From NCBI GenBank assembly GCA_035048485.1, contig CM068581.1:63093393-63157392 (forward strand): 64,000 bases of DNA. The letters are read 5' to 3'. Origin of the DNA: Pteria penguin (lineage: Eukaryota; Mollusca; Bivalvia; Pterioida; Pteriidae). A program made the position numbers and the translations under genes. This document shows, piece after piece, positions 24,321 through 34,984 of the stretch. How positions within the stretch are numbered: the stretch's first letter is position 1; each line of letters opens with the position of its first letter. The notes under the pieces were generated by a model. That model ran no database searches and was not told where the DNA came from. It saw only the letters and a list, made by a program, of their open reading frames with translations.

Positions 24321-24449
24321 AAAAACGAAAACAAACAATAGGTTATGGTCCTCGTTGAGAAAATAATTCAATTATGGAATAATTAAAGCCTTTCCCAGAT
24401 ACCAGCCAATATCAAATGAAACCTAAAATAGTATCTTCTTTCACACCAA

Positions 24450-24660
24450 AATGATACCTACAAAGTCAATGTCACAGTGCACACATAGCCAAACTTCTTG
24501 TCTGGGCCATATCTTCTTCCTGTTATATTGCTGGAAGACTACATTTTACACAATTGTTGTCCATGACCCAAGGATGTGTAATGACCGTAAACCAAGGTCA
24601 TATCTACAAGGTCAAGGTCAGAATGCACACAAACCAGATTGTTTTCATTCATTATACTCC
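24450..24660. repeat. Decayed pearl-type core repeats
   Basis: Phrases such as ccatgacccaagg, accaaggtcatatctacaaggtcaaggtcag and cacacaaaccagat resemble the core repeat units of the elements at 34463 and 54170. It produces a spurious 121-codon frame. Confidence 0.45.
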
Positions 24661-25315
24661 AAAATGTACAAGTGGGACATCCATTACATTTATACCAGTG
24701 ATGTATCTTGGGATGAATTATTTTTTGTTTATTTTAGAGACACAATTTGGAGTCCTTGTCTCGAGAAACAACTTGCACTCATTCATTTCTACACACGTAA
24801 CCAGAGAAATAAATAAAAGAAGAATGATAATTCAATGAGGTAAAATACAATAAAAATTACAAAATGAACTTACTTTACGATCAACGACTGTTATTTTCTT
24901 GCATTCAATGATATTTCTACTAATGAAGCCCCACGGAGACTTCCCACTGATGACCGGCATGACATTTCCTATAACCTTTATATGCTAGAAAATACCACAG
25001 ATATTAACGACAAGTCATTTCACGTTGTGTAAAAAATATATAAAAATAAAATTTTTGCCATTTGATAAATAAATCGCGCAGTCTTTTAAAGGTTTTGTTG
25101 CCATTTGTGATAGTATACGCCAATTCGAGTCCATATCGATAATTAGAATATCCAACCAATAGATACCTCCCCAACCTTTTATTTATAAAATCATACAACG
25201 TATTGAAATGTGAGGATTCCATATTTAGATCTCGCAAGGTACATCGATATTTACTATTTCTTAAAATACCTTGCTGAAAATGTCTCACTTAAAGGCAAGC
25301 ATCAGCAAATCACAG

Positions 25316-25466
25316 GGAGTAGTAAAATATGAAAGCTCTACCTCTTACAGTTGCAAAGTAATACGTAAAAGAGTTTTTTTTACCACAGAGAAACGGACAA
25401 AAGGACAAACAGACAGATAAACAGATCAAAATCCAGATGCCCCGAGTCTTTCATTCCTGGGCTTAA
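25316..25466 (+). repeat. Dispersed repeat family F, 5'-truncated
   Basis: Begins in the atgaaagctctacctcttac block, then gacaaacagacagataaacag, then the terminal hairpin region atgccccgagtc..cctgggctt. Confidence 0.55.
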
Positions 25467-25651
25467 GTAATTGTAAAGCATTTGACTGCAAAAATATCTC
25501 TTATGCTTTTTCCCTATTTCAAATCATTATAAAGTAGGGGACAAGACCCTGCCATATACTAGGGACTTCTAAAACAACAAACAAAGGAGTCCATCTAGAC
25601 TGTTATACCTCATCCACTACAGATGTCATATCAGGCGTGACATAAGGAACA

Positions 25652-25952
25652 TTCTTCAATTTATTAATGACAGAGACTTGGTTGTTTGCGGAATTATTGT
25701 CTACACTGTGCCGCAATAAGACAGCACGGAGGACAGCACCATTTTGCAACAGGACCGTCCAGCACTTGAAAAAGTGGTAAGAAGAATGGCAGATATCTCT
25801 ACATCCAGAGAAATATGTTGTTATATGCAGATCGTCTGATAGCGAAGAAAAAACAACAGTGTAAATCACATCCTACACAACTACCAGCTAGCAGTAGTTG
25901 ATTCAAGTAAGTACATGGGAGTAACAATCAGCAAAAGCAAAGCAAACAAATA
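25652..25952 (+). pseudogene. Non-LTR retrotransposon reverse transcriptase, decayed
   Basis: Read across three frames with stops and frameshifts, the plus strand gives FINDRDL, then a degraded active-site region (CGIIVYTVPQ where F-A-D-D would be expected), STEDSTILQQD, EEWQISLHPEKY, and finally VDSSKYMGVTIS. This order is that of the palm/thumb of Jockey/CR1-type LINE polymerases (..FIND..ADD..ILQQDL..W...FN..K..KYLGVTIS). The catalytic aspartates are lost and the piece covers about 100 residues. An (AG)n tract follows at once, where a 3' junction may lie. Confidence 0.75.
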
Positions 25953-25966
25953 ACAGCAACAGCAGT

Positions 25967-25971
<5 letters not shown>

Positions 25972-26010
<39 letters not shown>
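25972..26010. repeat. (GA)n microsatellite
   Basis: About 20 ga dinucleotides. Confidence 0.95.
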
Positions 26011-26016
<6 letters not shown>

Positions 26017-26034
26017 AAATCTAGTGACAAGTAT

Positions 26035-26281
26035 CAGGCGTGATTTTCACTAAAGGTCGTAAGCCCAAACGTAGACATAGACGTAAACTTTGCCAAGAAA
26101 TATTTGTCTCCTCCGTAAAGAGTTCCAAATGTAACATACACCTTTTACAAAGTTTACTGATGTGATTATGTATGAACATAGACTTAAAGAAAACTTTGGT
26201 TGACGTACACGTAAATTTAGTCGCAAATTTTACGTCTACGTCTTCGTTTGGGCTTACGACCTTTAGTGAAACTCGCCCCTG
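26035..26281. mobile_element. MITE with about 55 bp inverted ends
   Basis: TTTCACTAAAGGTCGTAAGC and following CCAAACG at the left pair with CGTTTGGGCTTACGACC TTTAGTGAAA at the right, continuing through acgtagac/gtctacgt blocks. The centre (about 26095-26220) is noncoding. Confidence 0.8.
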
Positions 26282-26400
26282 GTTCGCTACAAGAAACTCC
26301 TGAGAGAGGTAATTTGGCAATGTAACCAACATGGTCATTTGATGGGAACCATTACAGATAAACTGAAGATAACAACATCAACAACAATAATAACAATATA

Positions 26401-26566
26401 CCCTTTCACAATAACTGCCGGACTAACGTTTTGGGGGAAGAATAGTGACGTTTCCCGTAAAAATTTTGACGTCATAATCAGATACGGATTGTGTCTTACG
26501 TCATTATGCGGGAACAGTGATCATCTCTTCCCCCAACACGTCAGTCCCGCAGTTATTTTGAAAGGG
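26401..26566. mobile_element. Short MITE with long imperfect inverted ends
   Basis: CCCTTTCACAATAACTGCCG pairs with CGCAGTTATTTTGAAAGGG. Internal gttttgggggaaga/tcttcccccaac and tttcccg/cgggaac blocks are also paired. 166 bp, noncoding. Confidence 0.8.
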
Positions 26567-26689
26567 TCTATAATAAAATAAATAAATAAATAATTAATTA
26601 AAAAAAACCCCAAACATACAAAACAAAAAACCCCTATTAAACCCCCTCAAAACCAAAACAAAACCGATTTTTCCCCACAGTTATTTGTG

Positions 26690-26740
26690 ACCTCCGGGTC
26701 ACGAGCCGAGCACTTCATTCACTAAGCCACACTGGCATTT
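26690..26740 (-). repeat. SINE family B tRNA-head fragment
   Basis: The complement of gacctccgggtcacgagccgagc..ttcactaagccacactggc matches the head of the family B copy at 58442-58715. Confidence 0.45.
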
Positions 26741-27007
26741 TCCATTGGAAGATGCAAGGGTTATGATTCGGAGCCACTTACGATATGCATGTGCAAAACA
26801 TATAGATGACTAAAAATATTCAAACAGTGAACATATGAAATGCATCTACACTGCGTCAAAACGCAAAACCGCAAAAAAATGTAATAACGGAAGGTCAAAA
26901 TTTCTCCATGTTTCTGTGGACCGCAAGGGAAATACGAGCAACGCCAAGCGCGGCATCCCCAGGCACGACAGCAAATTCCATGGTACTAAATAAACCTTGA
27001 CTTTTGA

Positions 27008-27480
27008 CCTTTAGACCCCAAAATCCCAATCTCCAAAGCAGAGTTAGGGTCCTTGCACTCCCTTTAATCTCTGCCAACTACTGAAAGTAGTCCCTAGTCA
27101 GAAGGCAGAAAATATAGACTGTTTTGCGTGTTTTGGGAAAAAATGTCATCGTATTAAAGTTATCTGGGCAAAAATTAGACAATGAGGTGCAAATGATAGC
27201 GTTATTGACAAACTGTATTACATAAGTTCGCTGATTTCTACGCTGAGAAAATATAGTGCGGTATAAATTCGGGGTTTATTTCTTGTTTGAAGCCCGATTA
27301 AAACTCAATATAACATGGTAAATGCTTTAAATTTAACTAATAAAGCCATTGAAGACCATGCCATATCGTCTAGAGGCAAAACTCTGATTTTACAAGAATC
27401 TTGTAAAACCTGAGACGTTGGCAGAGGTGTGTGTGGATTGTAAAGGAACGACAACTCTGCTTTGGAGATTGCCAAAATCC
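27008..27480. repeat. Inverted repeat pair, CAATCTCCAAAGCAGAGTT
   Basis: CAATCTCCAAAGCAGAGTT (about 27028-27046) recurs inverted near 27450-27470, with flanking similarity on both sides. This probably marks the ends of an unrecognised element of about 0.45 kb. Confidence 0.45.
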
Positions 27481-27598
27481 ATGGAGATCTTCCTCTCATT
27501 ACACTTTAGCTATATGTGAAGTAAGAACCCAATAGGGCTGAAACTGTGACTTCTAGAGTGTTTACAAGGTTTAATACGTCACTTGGTCTCTTCTAGTA

Positions 27599-27975
27599 CA
27601 GTGGCGGATTCAGAGGGGGAAGAGCGAGGTTGCAACCTCCCCTTTGATCGGAAAATTTCACTAACAAAAGGTTATTTTCGACAATTTTTAGAACAAAGAA
27701 CAATTAACTCAGTATTCACAATATTTCGGTCTCCTGACCTTATTCTAGTGAATTTTATTGGTATTGGTGGCTTAAGCTATGTAATATCCATCATATTTCA
27801 TAACCGATATATGAATTTTTTTTTTAATTTTTCTGCTACCCCATTCACTAAGGCCATTTTCGACCTTTTAGAGCTGCAACCCCCACCCCCTTTCCAGACC
27901 GATAGTGCAAAACATGTCATGGGAGACTGCAACCCCACCCCACCCCCTTTTCAAAAATGTCTAGATCTGCCTATG
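27599..27975. mobile_element. hAT-like MITE, 5 bp target duplication
   Basis: The left end CAGTGGCGGATTCAGAGGGG and right end (complement CATAGGCAGATCTAGA) match at 11 of 16 positions, and TAGTA is duplicated at 27594-27598 and 27976-27980. The interior has C-rich and complementary G-rich runs, like the element at 4572. The 131-codon frame covering it is not a gene. Confidence 0.75.
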
Positions 27976-28044
27976 TAGTATATAAATAAAAATGACTAAC
28001 ACATGTGACATATCTAAACTTGCGTCATAGTCATAGTTTTAAGT

Positions 28045-28165
28045 TGGTGGATTGGTGTATTACGTCACTTTCAACAATTTGATTGTTATATCGCGAGATG
28101 GAAACAGGCGATAACTAACCCTTTAAACAATGTGCCGCAATCCGGGAATCGATCATAGTCTTAAA
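28045..28165 (-). repeat. SINE family D
   Basis: The minus strand carries the family D order: tRNA-like head (complement of cgcaatccgggaatcgatc), then ggttagtta..ctgtttccatctcgcg, then tgaaagtgacgtaa. It matches 52437-52612. Confidence 0.6.
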
Positions 28166-28211
28166 AATTGAGTTCGAAAAACTAAGTCATACGTAAAGAT
28201 ACTATATCTCA

Positions 28212-28298
28212 CGTACTAGAGTCGTACGTGCAACATACGAAGTTGCACGTACAGGATTCTTAGTCATTCGTACGACATACAAAGTCGTATGTACGTAT
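28212..28298. repeat. Two adjacent hairpins rich in CGTACG
   Basis: GTACGTGCAACatacgaaGTTGCACGTAC (28231-28255 region) is followed by CGTACGACatacaaaGTCGTATG. They share a loop motif (atac-aa) and look like a diverged tandem of one hairpin unit. Confidence 0.6.
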
Positions 28299-28484
28299 AT
28301 AAGTAAACAACTCATTAGACGAAAGTCCATATTAACCCTGATCACATTGATAAAATAAGAAAGTCTGAGAATTATCATATCAATAAAATTTATCGTCAGA
28401 ACCTATCACAAAATATTTCTATAGAACATTGTGACACATTTACTTTTTCATCACATGCAGCTAATCTGATGTTTCTCTTCATGT

Positions 28485-28546
28485 CGCCCGCCCTGGATCC
28501 ATCCCTTGTAGTATGTTGCCCTGCCCTGGATCCATCCCTTGTAGTA
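28485..28546. repeat. Direct duplication of about 35 bp
   Basis: gccctggatccatcccttg followed by tagtat occurs twice in tandem. Confidence 0.85.
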
Positions 28547-29177
28547 TCTGACCGAGGAACCCCAACACTTGTAGGCATGCCTACTAAATTTCATTAGAAT
28601 TCCTTCATTAGTTCTGAAGAAGTTGGACTACAATTAATGTGTCATTTCCTAACTTAAATCGTGAATAATGAAAAGAGAGCACATGACCACTTACTTATGT
28701 GTTAATTTTCATTATTCACAATGAACAGTTCGGGGAAATGATAAATGCAATGTTAAGGAGGCGATGACTCTTGTCCACAAGTAAAGAAACCGGACATAAT
28801 TTAAGTTGCTCCTATGATATGGAGCAAGGTGAATAAACTTGATTTCTATCATCTTTTATGTTTGTCATTTTGAGCGTTTGCAATCAAATATTGATCAAAC
28901 TTGTGCGTTTAAGATCAAATGTTGATCAAACTTTGCGATATTTTTTCTTTTCTTTTTTTTTGGGGGGGTGGGGTGGGGTGTTGTATGTTGATGTTGTTGT
29001 TATTGTCGTTGTTGTTAAATATGGACGTGTATATAATACATGATTTTATCGTCTTCAGTCTGTTATGGAAGATTGGGTACTTCAGAAAATGGAGATGGAC
29101 AGTAAGTACAAAAGCTATGAGAAGATGATTTACAAAACATTATACATGTACATGTATTATGCTGTGTTAGAAAGAGA

Positions 29178-29183
<6 letters not shown>

Positions 29184-29228
<45 letters not shown>
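29184..29228. repeat. (GA)n microsatellite
   Basis: About 22 ga dinucleotides. A second run lies at 29370-29394. Confidence 0.95.
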
Positions 29229-29229
<1 letters not shown>

Positions 29230-29269
29230 CCCCCTGTTCAGTAAACATGCTACTGATGGATGACCTCAG

Positions 29270-29345
29270 ATATGAATGCCGTACCGGACCATGGCGGAAG
29301 TCGAACCCGGTATCTTTCGATCACGAGTCGAACGCAACATCCACA
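29270..29345 (-). repeat. SINE family B tRNA-head fragment
   Basis: The complement of ggcggaagtcgaacccggtat..gatcacgagtcg reads as B box then anticodon arm. It overlaps an apparent 108-codon plus frame that is therefore suspect. Confidence 0.5.
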
Positions 29346-30107
29346 TCCGAAGACCTGATGACATCATGCAGAGAGAGAGAGAGAGAGAGAGAGAGGTTGG
29401 AAAGCATGGCTATTTCCAGTAGAAGTAGGCTGCAGAGGATTTTCTGCACAATCAGTATGAAGGTTGCTTCAAGCAATGGGAATATTCGGAAGAGCCAGGA
29501 AGACGACAATAAGACAGCTACATGTAGTAGAAGCAGCAGAACGTTCTTGCTGGTTATGGCATCGCCGGATTGATCTGAGCTGGAAGTCTAGTCATCTAGT
29601 GAAGGTTGGGACCATCTGAAGACATCAGGATGAAGGACATTATGCAGTCAAATATAGATGACAGCTATATGGCAGAATACCACCATCTGTAAGATATAAC
29701 AATACTCGTCATTAAAATGCTTATTTAGTATTTAAAATTGTGTTTCTTAGTAATCATACATAGATATGGATGGGCAAATTTTCATATAATTTTACTGTTA
29801 CCATCTTATGACCGGGAAAAGTCCATGAACTAATTTAACAATTAACCTTTGAACATACAATATCAACAAGAAGCATCTATAATGGTTGTGGAAATACTTA
29901 CTGATAATACCTTTGTTTATATTTTTGTAATGCTATAGCAATGCAAAAGTAATGTCAAGTGATTTGTAAACACGGTTGTAATCAGGTAATGCAGTAAACA
30001 AAAATATTTCATTCAGATATAAATATACATAAAATGCATAACATAAATAAACATAATCCAAAATAATATATATATTTCTCGTCTAAAAAACAAGGCTTTT
30101 ATAGGTG

Positions 30108-30178
30108 CCGAAACATCTTCCCCCTGGTACAGGGTGCCGAAACATCCAGGTACCGAAACGTCCGGATACCATTCCGGG
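30108..30178. repeat. Three tandem copies of ggtgccgaaacatcc
   Basis: ggtgccgaaacatcttcc, gggtgccgaaacatcc and ggtaccgaaacgtccgg follow each other directly. Confidence 0.75.
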
Positions 30179-30179
30179 G

Positions 30180-30425
30180 CAGGTTAGTCCAATTGTATAG
30201 CACTGGACTTATTTAAAGTCTGAGGATCAAGGTTCAATTCCGGCTGTTGGCACGGATTTTTTTTTTTTCAAGGTGATCGTCATGTACATGAATCTGTTCT
30301 TCGGATGTGACAATATAAACTGAGGTACCTCTCTGCAAAGGAAAAATTATGCAACAATGTACTAGGCAGGTGCCGCCAGCATATATGTGCAATGATCTTG
30401 TAAAGGCGTAGAACAAGGACAAAAG
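30180..30425 (+). repeat. tRNA-derived SINE, family A
   Basis: The head ggttagtccaattgtatagcactgg (A-box region) and aaggttcaattccgg (B box) are followed by an internal part and the tail domain caggtgccgccagcatatatg..caatgatcttgtaaaggcg. It is the most complete family A copy. Confidence 0.8.
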
Positions 30426-30905
30426 GGTAGGAATACCCATCATGGACACACAGAGTTCATTCTGCTAAACTATGCATGCTCTTAAAACAAGTGTACATGT
30501 CTAATCTACGTATTTATGTGCAGTATCGCTATCATACCGATATTTCGTATCGTGTTTTAAACGTTCTATCAAAAATGCTGAAACCGCCACTAGGCTCTAT
30601 ATTGTTATATTCTGTCTTATCGAAAAATACATATGTATAATACTGAATCAACTATGCCAACAATTTTTCTTTTTCGTTTTTTGATAAAATAATCTGTAAT
30701 TTTGAAAACCCAGTATAGAACAACAATGGCGGCGCCTATGGACAATGTAAACATCACAAGCTTAGCTTTTAAAAAAGCTTAGAATGCAAACCCTGTAGCA
30801 TTTTTAATTGCGAGGAAAATGGTACTTGTGGGTCAGTTTAAAATGAAGACCCTTTTGTATGATGTTAGCTAGGTTGTTGTCTAAATAATAGTTAATACCT
30901 CTTTT

Positions 30906-31331
30906 CTAATGTTTATTTATGTTTAGACTTGGGTTGGGAAAGCTGACCGTCGGGATAACATTTCGTACAGTTAGGCATGGAAAAAATCGTACAAAGTACG
31001 CAGTACTTGCGCCACCAACTTCAACACCTAAAGAACACGAACTCCCCGTCGAGGCCTCTTGTGCCCAAATAATCGCTGGGGAAGTTTGCATAAGTACATA
31101 GAATGTTACAAACTGCGCAGTAATTGCTCCACCAATTAAACTGCTAGAAATCCTTGATACTCCGCCTTCATTTACTCGGAACTTTTCGAGATTTTCTATA
31201 GCCAGATAATGTACATACGCTAAAAGGTACGAACATCTAATTAGTACAAGAAACAATTTGGTGCAAGCACCAAAGTGTGGGCCGGAATGGAATGATAATA
31301 AAACTGCAAAGAATTTTAAAAAAACCCCCAA
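30906..31331 (-). CDS. 141-codon open frame, unrecognised
   Basis: The frame is hydrophobic and internally repetitive (GGAITAQFVTF and GGASTAYFVRF about 45 residues apart). That repetition reflects a roughly 125 bp imperfect DNA duplication (gcagtacttgcgccaccaac / gcagtaattgctccaccaat). No family, splice or promoter evidence was seen, so it is more likely a repeat-derived chance frame than a gene. Confidence 0.15.
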   Translation of the reverse strand: MGVFLKFFAVLLSFHSGPHFGACTKLFLVLIRCSYLLAYVHYLAIENLEKFRVNEGGVSRISSSLIGGAITAQFVTFYVLMQTSPAIIWAQEASTGSSCSLGVEVGGASTAYFVRFFPCLTVRNVIPTVSFPNPSLNINKH

Positions 31332-31513
31332 AATAATGTTTTAAAGTTTCCAGTATCACTTCCTTTTCAGCTATAATAGTTTATAAAATTGGTTCATTCA
31401 GCCCATTAAGTACATAAGGCAATAGCTAGTTTATTAGACGGACGGATTAGCCTGCATTTAGTATGGAAATGTACTTTTAAAATTACTAGCCATATCATCT
31501 ACCATTTGTTTTA

Positions 31514-31702
31514 AGCCGATGGTCTCAGTGAACAAGGTGACCGAAAGGTCCCGGGTTCGACTTCCGCCGTGTGCACATCGGTGAAACCGAGGTCCTGTGT
31601 CACGGTAGGCGTGGCACGTAAAAGATCCCCCACTTCTTCGGGAGGGTCCGTTATCTCCTGAAATAATCGTGGAGTGACGTGAAACAATAATTAATCAATC
31701 TA
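31514..31702 (+). repeat. SINE family B, plus orientation
   Basis: Head with accgaaaggtcccgggttcgacttcc, then accgaggtcctgtgtcacggtaggcgtggcacg, then the 3' end cgtggagtgacgtgaaacaataatt. The central part carrying the gatgcc segment is deleted. Confidence 0.75.
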
Positions 31703-31782
31703 CTATTTATTTTCAACAACAAAACTTAACCAATCTATGAGCAACTGGCTGTTTGCTGGGGTAACAAACCTTTACTGGTTTT

Positions 31783-32034
31783 GATTGATTTTTGTTTTAC
31801 GTCACACCACGAATATTTCACGTATATGGTGACGGCATCTGCCTGATGCGGGGCATACAAATTACAAAAACCCGAAGCAGTGAGGGATCTTTAACGTGCC
31901 ATGCATACCACGACACGGGGCCTCGGTTTTTACTGTCTCATCCGAAAGACATGACACCGGCATGACCAGAGCGGGACTCGAACCCCGGCCTCCCGATCAG
32001 GAGTCCGACGCGATACCACTAGGCCACGCCGGCT
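31783..32034 (-). repeat. SINE family B, complete minus copy
   Basis: Reading the minus strand: head ccggcgtggcctagtgg, B box ggttcgagtcccgc (complement at about 31972-31985), the cggtttcac-type domain, then the 3' end tgacgtaaaacaa. It lies 80 bases from a plus-oriented copy, giving an inverted SINE pair. Confidence 0.85.
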
Positions 32035-32621
32035 TACCTTTACTGGTTAAACTTGTGGTAATAGTGTGGCCGTGCTGGTAATCTTACTATTCTTAAGTTT
32101 TAATTTATAGACAATAATTAAGGTTTCAAAATCGTCTTACCATAATAAACAATTGTAAAATATAATTGGTTATGTTAGTCCTCCTTAGCGCAGCATTCTG
32201 AATTCAGAACTTGCATCATACTATCATACAATCGTAACAACTCATCCATTTCCGTACACAAATAAGATATTTTTTTTTTGTAAAAAATAGCGATGATGTT
32301 CCGATTGGCTATTATTAACCGAAAGTCACTTAGGCAACCGAATAATAAGTTTGCTTATGAAGAAAGCGCGTCAAATATTAAAAAATTGTAAGGTAACACT
32401 CATCCCCAGAAAATATTCCAACAAATTTTATACTTAAATCAGCGAAAGTCTCGAAGATACTACTCTTACATAAATCTATCAAACTGGGTCAGCGATGTGA
32501 CACATGCTCTCCTCCGCAGTAAATATAATCCTAATTTTATCATTGGTGTAAAATCCTGGGGGCGGGGCCTTGCAGTACCGCAGAAACGCATGCAACTTTT
32601 CCAAACCTATATCAAAGGATG

Positions 32622-32643
32622 GGCCGGCTAGTGCCGGCCCACA
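32622..32643. other. GC-rich hairpin
   Basis: TGGGCCGGC-tagt-GCCGGCCCA, a perfect 9 bp stem in AT-rich surroundings. Role unknown. Confidence 0.6.
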
Positions 32644-33389
32644 ATTACGCGGGAAATTTCTGTTGGATTATTCCACTGCTGCCGTGGGAAAGGTTACACG
32701 AATGTTGATTTTCAAAATATGAATATCCTTCATATTTATACATGTTTATGTGGCATCCACTAATTTGTCTAATAATATGTATTTTAAAGTATTCTTTTTT
32801 ATTTTTAGAATGCATTGCATGTAAGATTTATTTATCATTTATATGCATTCACTAAAGAAAATCACCCCAAGTCATAATGTCTATCCTATTAAAATCTCTA
32901 TCCTCATATACTCCTCTCTGCGTTTGAAAGTACGGTAAATACTATTCGTTTGGAACGCTTAATTGTAACATTGATTTAGTAATGAGCATTGCCTTTGAAT
33001 CAAGGGTATTCTTTCTTCATTTCTTTTCCTTTTAAGCGCATTAGAAATATCGATGTCATGGACAACACAAAACATACACTGTCTGACCTCGTAAAGTAAA
33101 GCAACTACTTTTTGGAGGCTATGTTTTCCCAGCATGCAGCATAATCATGTCGCACATGCGCATTTCCAGATTAGATATCAACGTAATATGCAAACCCCCG
33201 ACGGGGTTTGCAATTATGTTTGACTTAATTTTCATGATTTGAATGATTTTGATGATGAATGTCTGATGTAAATAAACAACTTTATCAAAAACTGTTACGT
33301 ATAAGAATTTTCAACGGATGACAAAACTGAATTTTTAAGTTGTCTTTAACGGTTCTATGTGGTCATTGTGCAATATATGGGCAGCGAGG

Positions 33390-33457
33390 AATTTCTGTTG
33401 AAACGGTTTGGCTCATACTTCACCAGTGGTATGAGCCGAACCGTTTCAATAGAAATT
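33390..33457. other. 29 bp stem hairpin, 10 base loop
   Basis: Arms 33390-33418 and 33429-33457 pair along all 29 positions with two mismatches that would be G-U in RNA. Flanks show a weak direct repeat (gcagcgagg / gcagtgggt). The design is the same as the hairpin 140 bases further on. Confidence 0.85.
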
Positions 33458-33588
33458 AGGCAGTGGGTAAGTCGGTAATCGGGTAGGTCTATCCATGTTG
33501 AGCATGCTTGCACGTTCTGACATTCAACTTGATTCAACACTTCAAGTACTAAACCGGAATATCGGGAAAACTTTTAAAAGTGCAGTCA

Positions 33589-33671
33589 GCACGACCGTAG
33601 TTACGACTGCAACGGAAGAGCTATTTCGGGACAAAATAGCTCTTCCGTTGCAGTCGTAACTAGCACGACCG
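33589..33671. mobile_element. Perfect 29 bp stem hairpin with 9 bp direct repeats
   Basis: Arms 33598-33626 and 33634-33662 are exact complements around a 7 base loop (cgggaca). GCACGACCG flanks it exactly on both sides (33589-33597, 33663-33671). This looks like a 65 bp hairpin inserted with a 9 bp target duplication, or a template-switch product. Noncoding. Confidence 0.85.
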
Positions 33672-33837
33672 ATAATGGGGCAATTTTAAGTAAAAGCAAA
33701 CAATTTGTTTATTTTGTCCACATGCCGTTGATGTTTCAGTAAAATACGCATCTATGTCACTCATATATGTGTTCCTTTCATTACGCCTATTGGTAAAGTA
33801 AAACTATATAGTTTACTATATATTTAAACAGATCGGG

Positions 33838-34330
33838 GGCAACCTCTCATTTGAGAGATAATCACTCAAATGAGTTACCATCACTGTTTTCAGTAATCAT
33901 TTTCAAGGAATGTAAACAAGTATTAAAAATTAAAGTTTCAAAATTTTGACTGAAACTTAAAGGGGCACATACAACTTTTTAATATACTGAACATAAAATA
34001 CAAAACAAGTTGACATTTTCAACTTACCGTTTGTGCAGCTATAAACTCTAAAACAGTAAGCTAAAAATGTCAACTTGTTTTGTAAACTATGTTCAGTATG
34101 TTGTAAACATGTGCCCTTTTGAATTTCAAATCATAATTCCAAAATTTCATTTTTGACCGGATTGCAAAGCAATTCCGGTCTATGAATTGGCAAAATCCGT
34201 CTGTCCGTCCGTCTGTCCGCACGGCGTCAATACTGTCCTTGATGGTTTCTTGTTTAGTACATGAAATTGATTACTGAAAAGAGAGATAGTTTCATTTGAG
34301 TGATTATTTCTCAAATGAGAGGTTGCCCCA
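33838..34330. mobile_element. Nested fold-back MITEs
   Basis: The outer arms GGGGCAACCTCTCATTTGAG and tcactcaaatg (33838-33875) pair with 34288-34328, continuing weakly through ttttcagtaatca. Inside, 33959-34024 (GGGGCACATACAAC.. ACAAGTTGACATTTT) pairs with 34065-34124, a second palindrome inserted into the first. A pearl-type start (gaccggattgcaaagcaattccgg, 34157) is inserted next to it. Confidence 0.8.
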
Positions 34331-34462
34331 ACCTGTTAAAGGCATGATCGAGTAGTGACAATAATGAATACCGTTCATGAGTGATGTTTTGATTCTGTGA
34401 TGCCAATTTACATAGTGAGAGCACCAGTATGGTGCATTGCTTCATGTCCCTTTTTTTGTTTC

Positions 34463-34843
34463 AAAGCAATTCTGGCCTATAGATTGGCGATGTCTGTCTG
34501 TTAGTCTGTCTGTTTGTCAATCCGTCAATATTTTAGTTAAAGCAAACTCTCAACATACATGCATGTATAAGAGGAGTGTAAAGATAATACTTCACACATA
34601 AATTCCTTTTGACCAGAATTTTCAAATTATATATGCCATGACTTTTGACCTAGTGACCTTGACCTTGGACTTTGACATACTTTTAACAAATTGTAACTTT
34701 GGCTTTGTATTTGAATCAAAAGGGTAGGATTTTGATACTTCACACATAGGTTCTTTATGATGAGTGCTTTCAATTGATACCATGACTTTTGACCTTGTGA
34801 CCTTGACCTTGTTTCGAATTCGCTTTGCAATTCAACCATACCA
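34463..34843 (+). mobile_element. Pearl/Helentron-like element P3
   Basis: Starts caaagcaattctggcctatag, then a (GTCT)n run and two core repeats ending cttttgacctagtgaccttgacctt, and ends gaattcgctttgcaattc. The ends are short inverted repeats (GAATTGCTTTGC type). A reverse-strand relative spans 52623-54517. Confidence 0.65.
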
Positions 34844-34984
34844 TCTTTAGCGTTTTCTGGTTTATCTTGAAATCATTAAATAATGGTTTGGATGGCGATA
34901 CTTAAGATATTTATTAGTTCCCTACCGGCATTGCCGAAGGGGACTATAGGTTTGCACTCCGTCCGTCTGTCAGTCCGTCAGTCA

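Noticed and set aside
27583..27978. 131-codon plus frame
   Set aside because: Coincides with a hAT-like MITE with target duplications.
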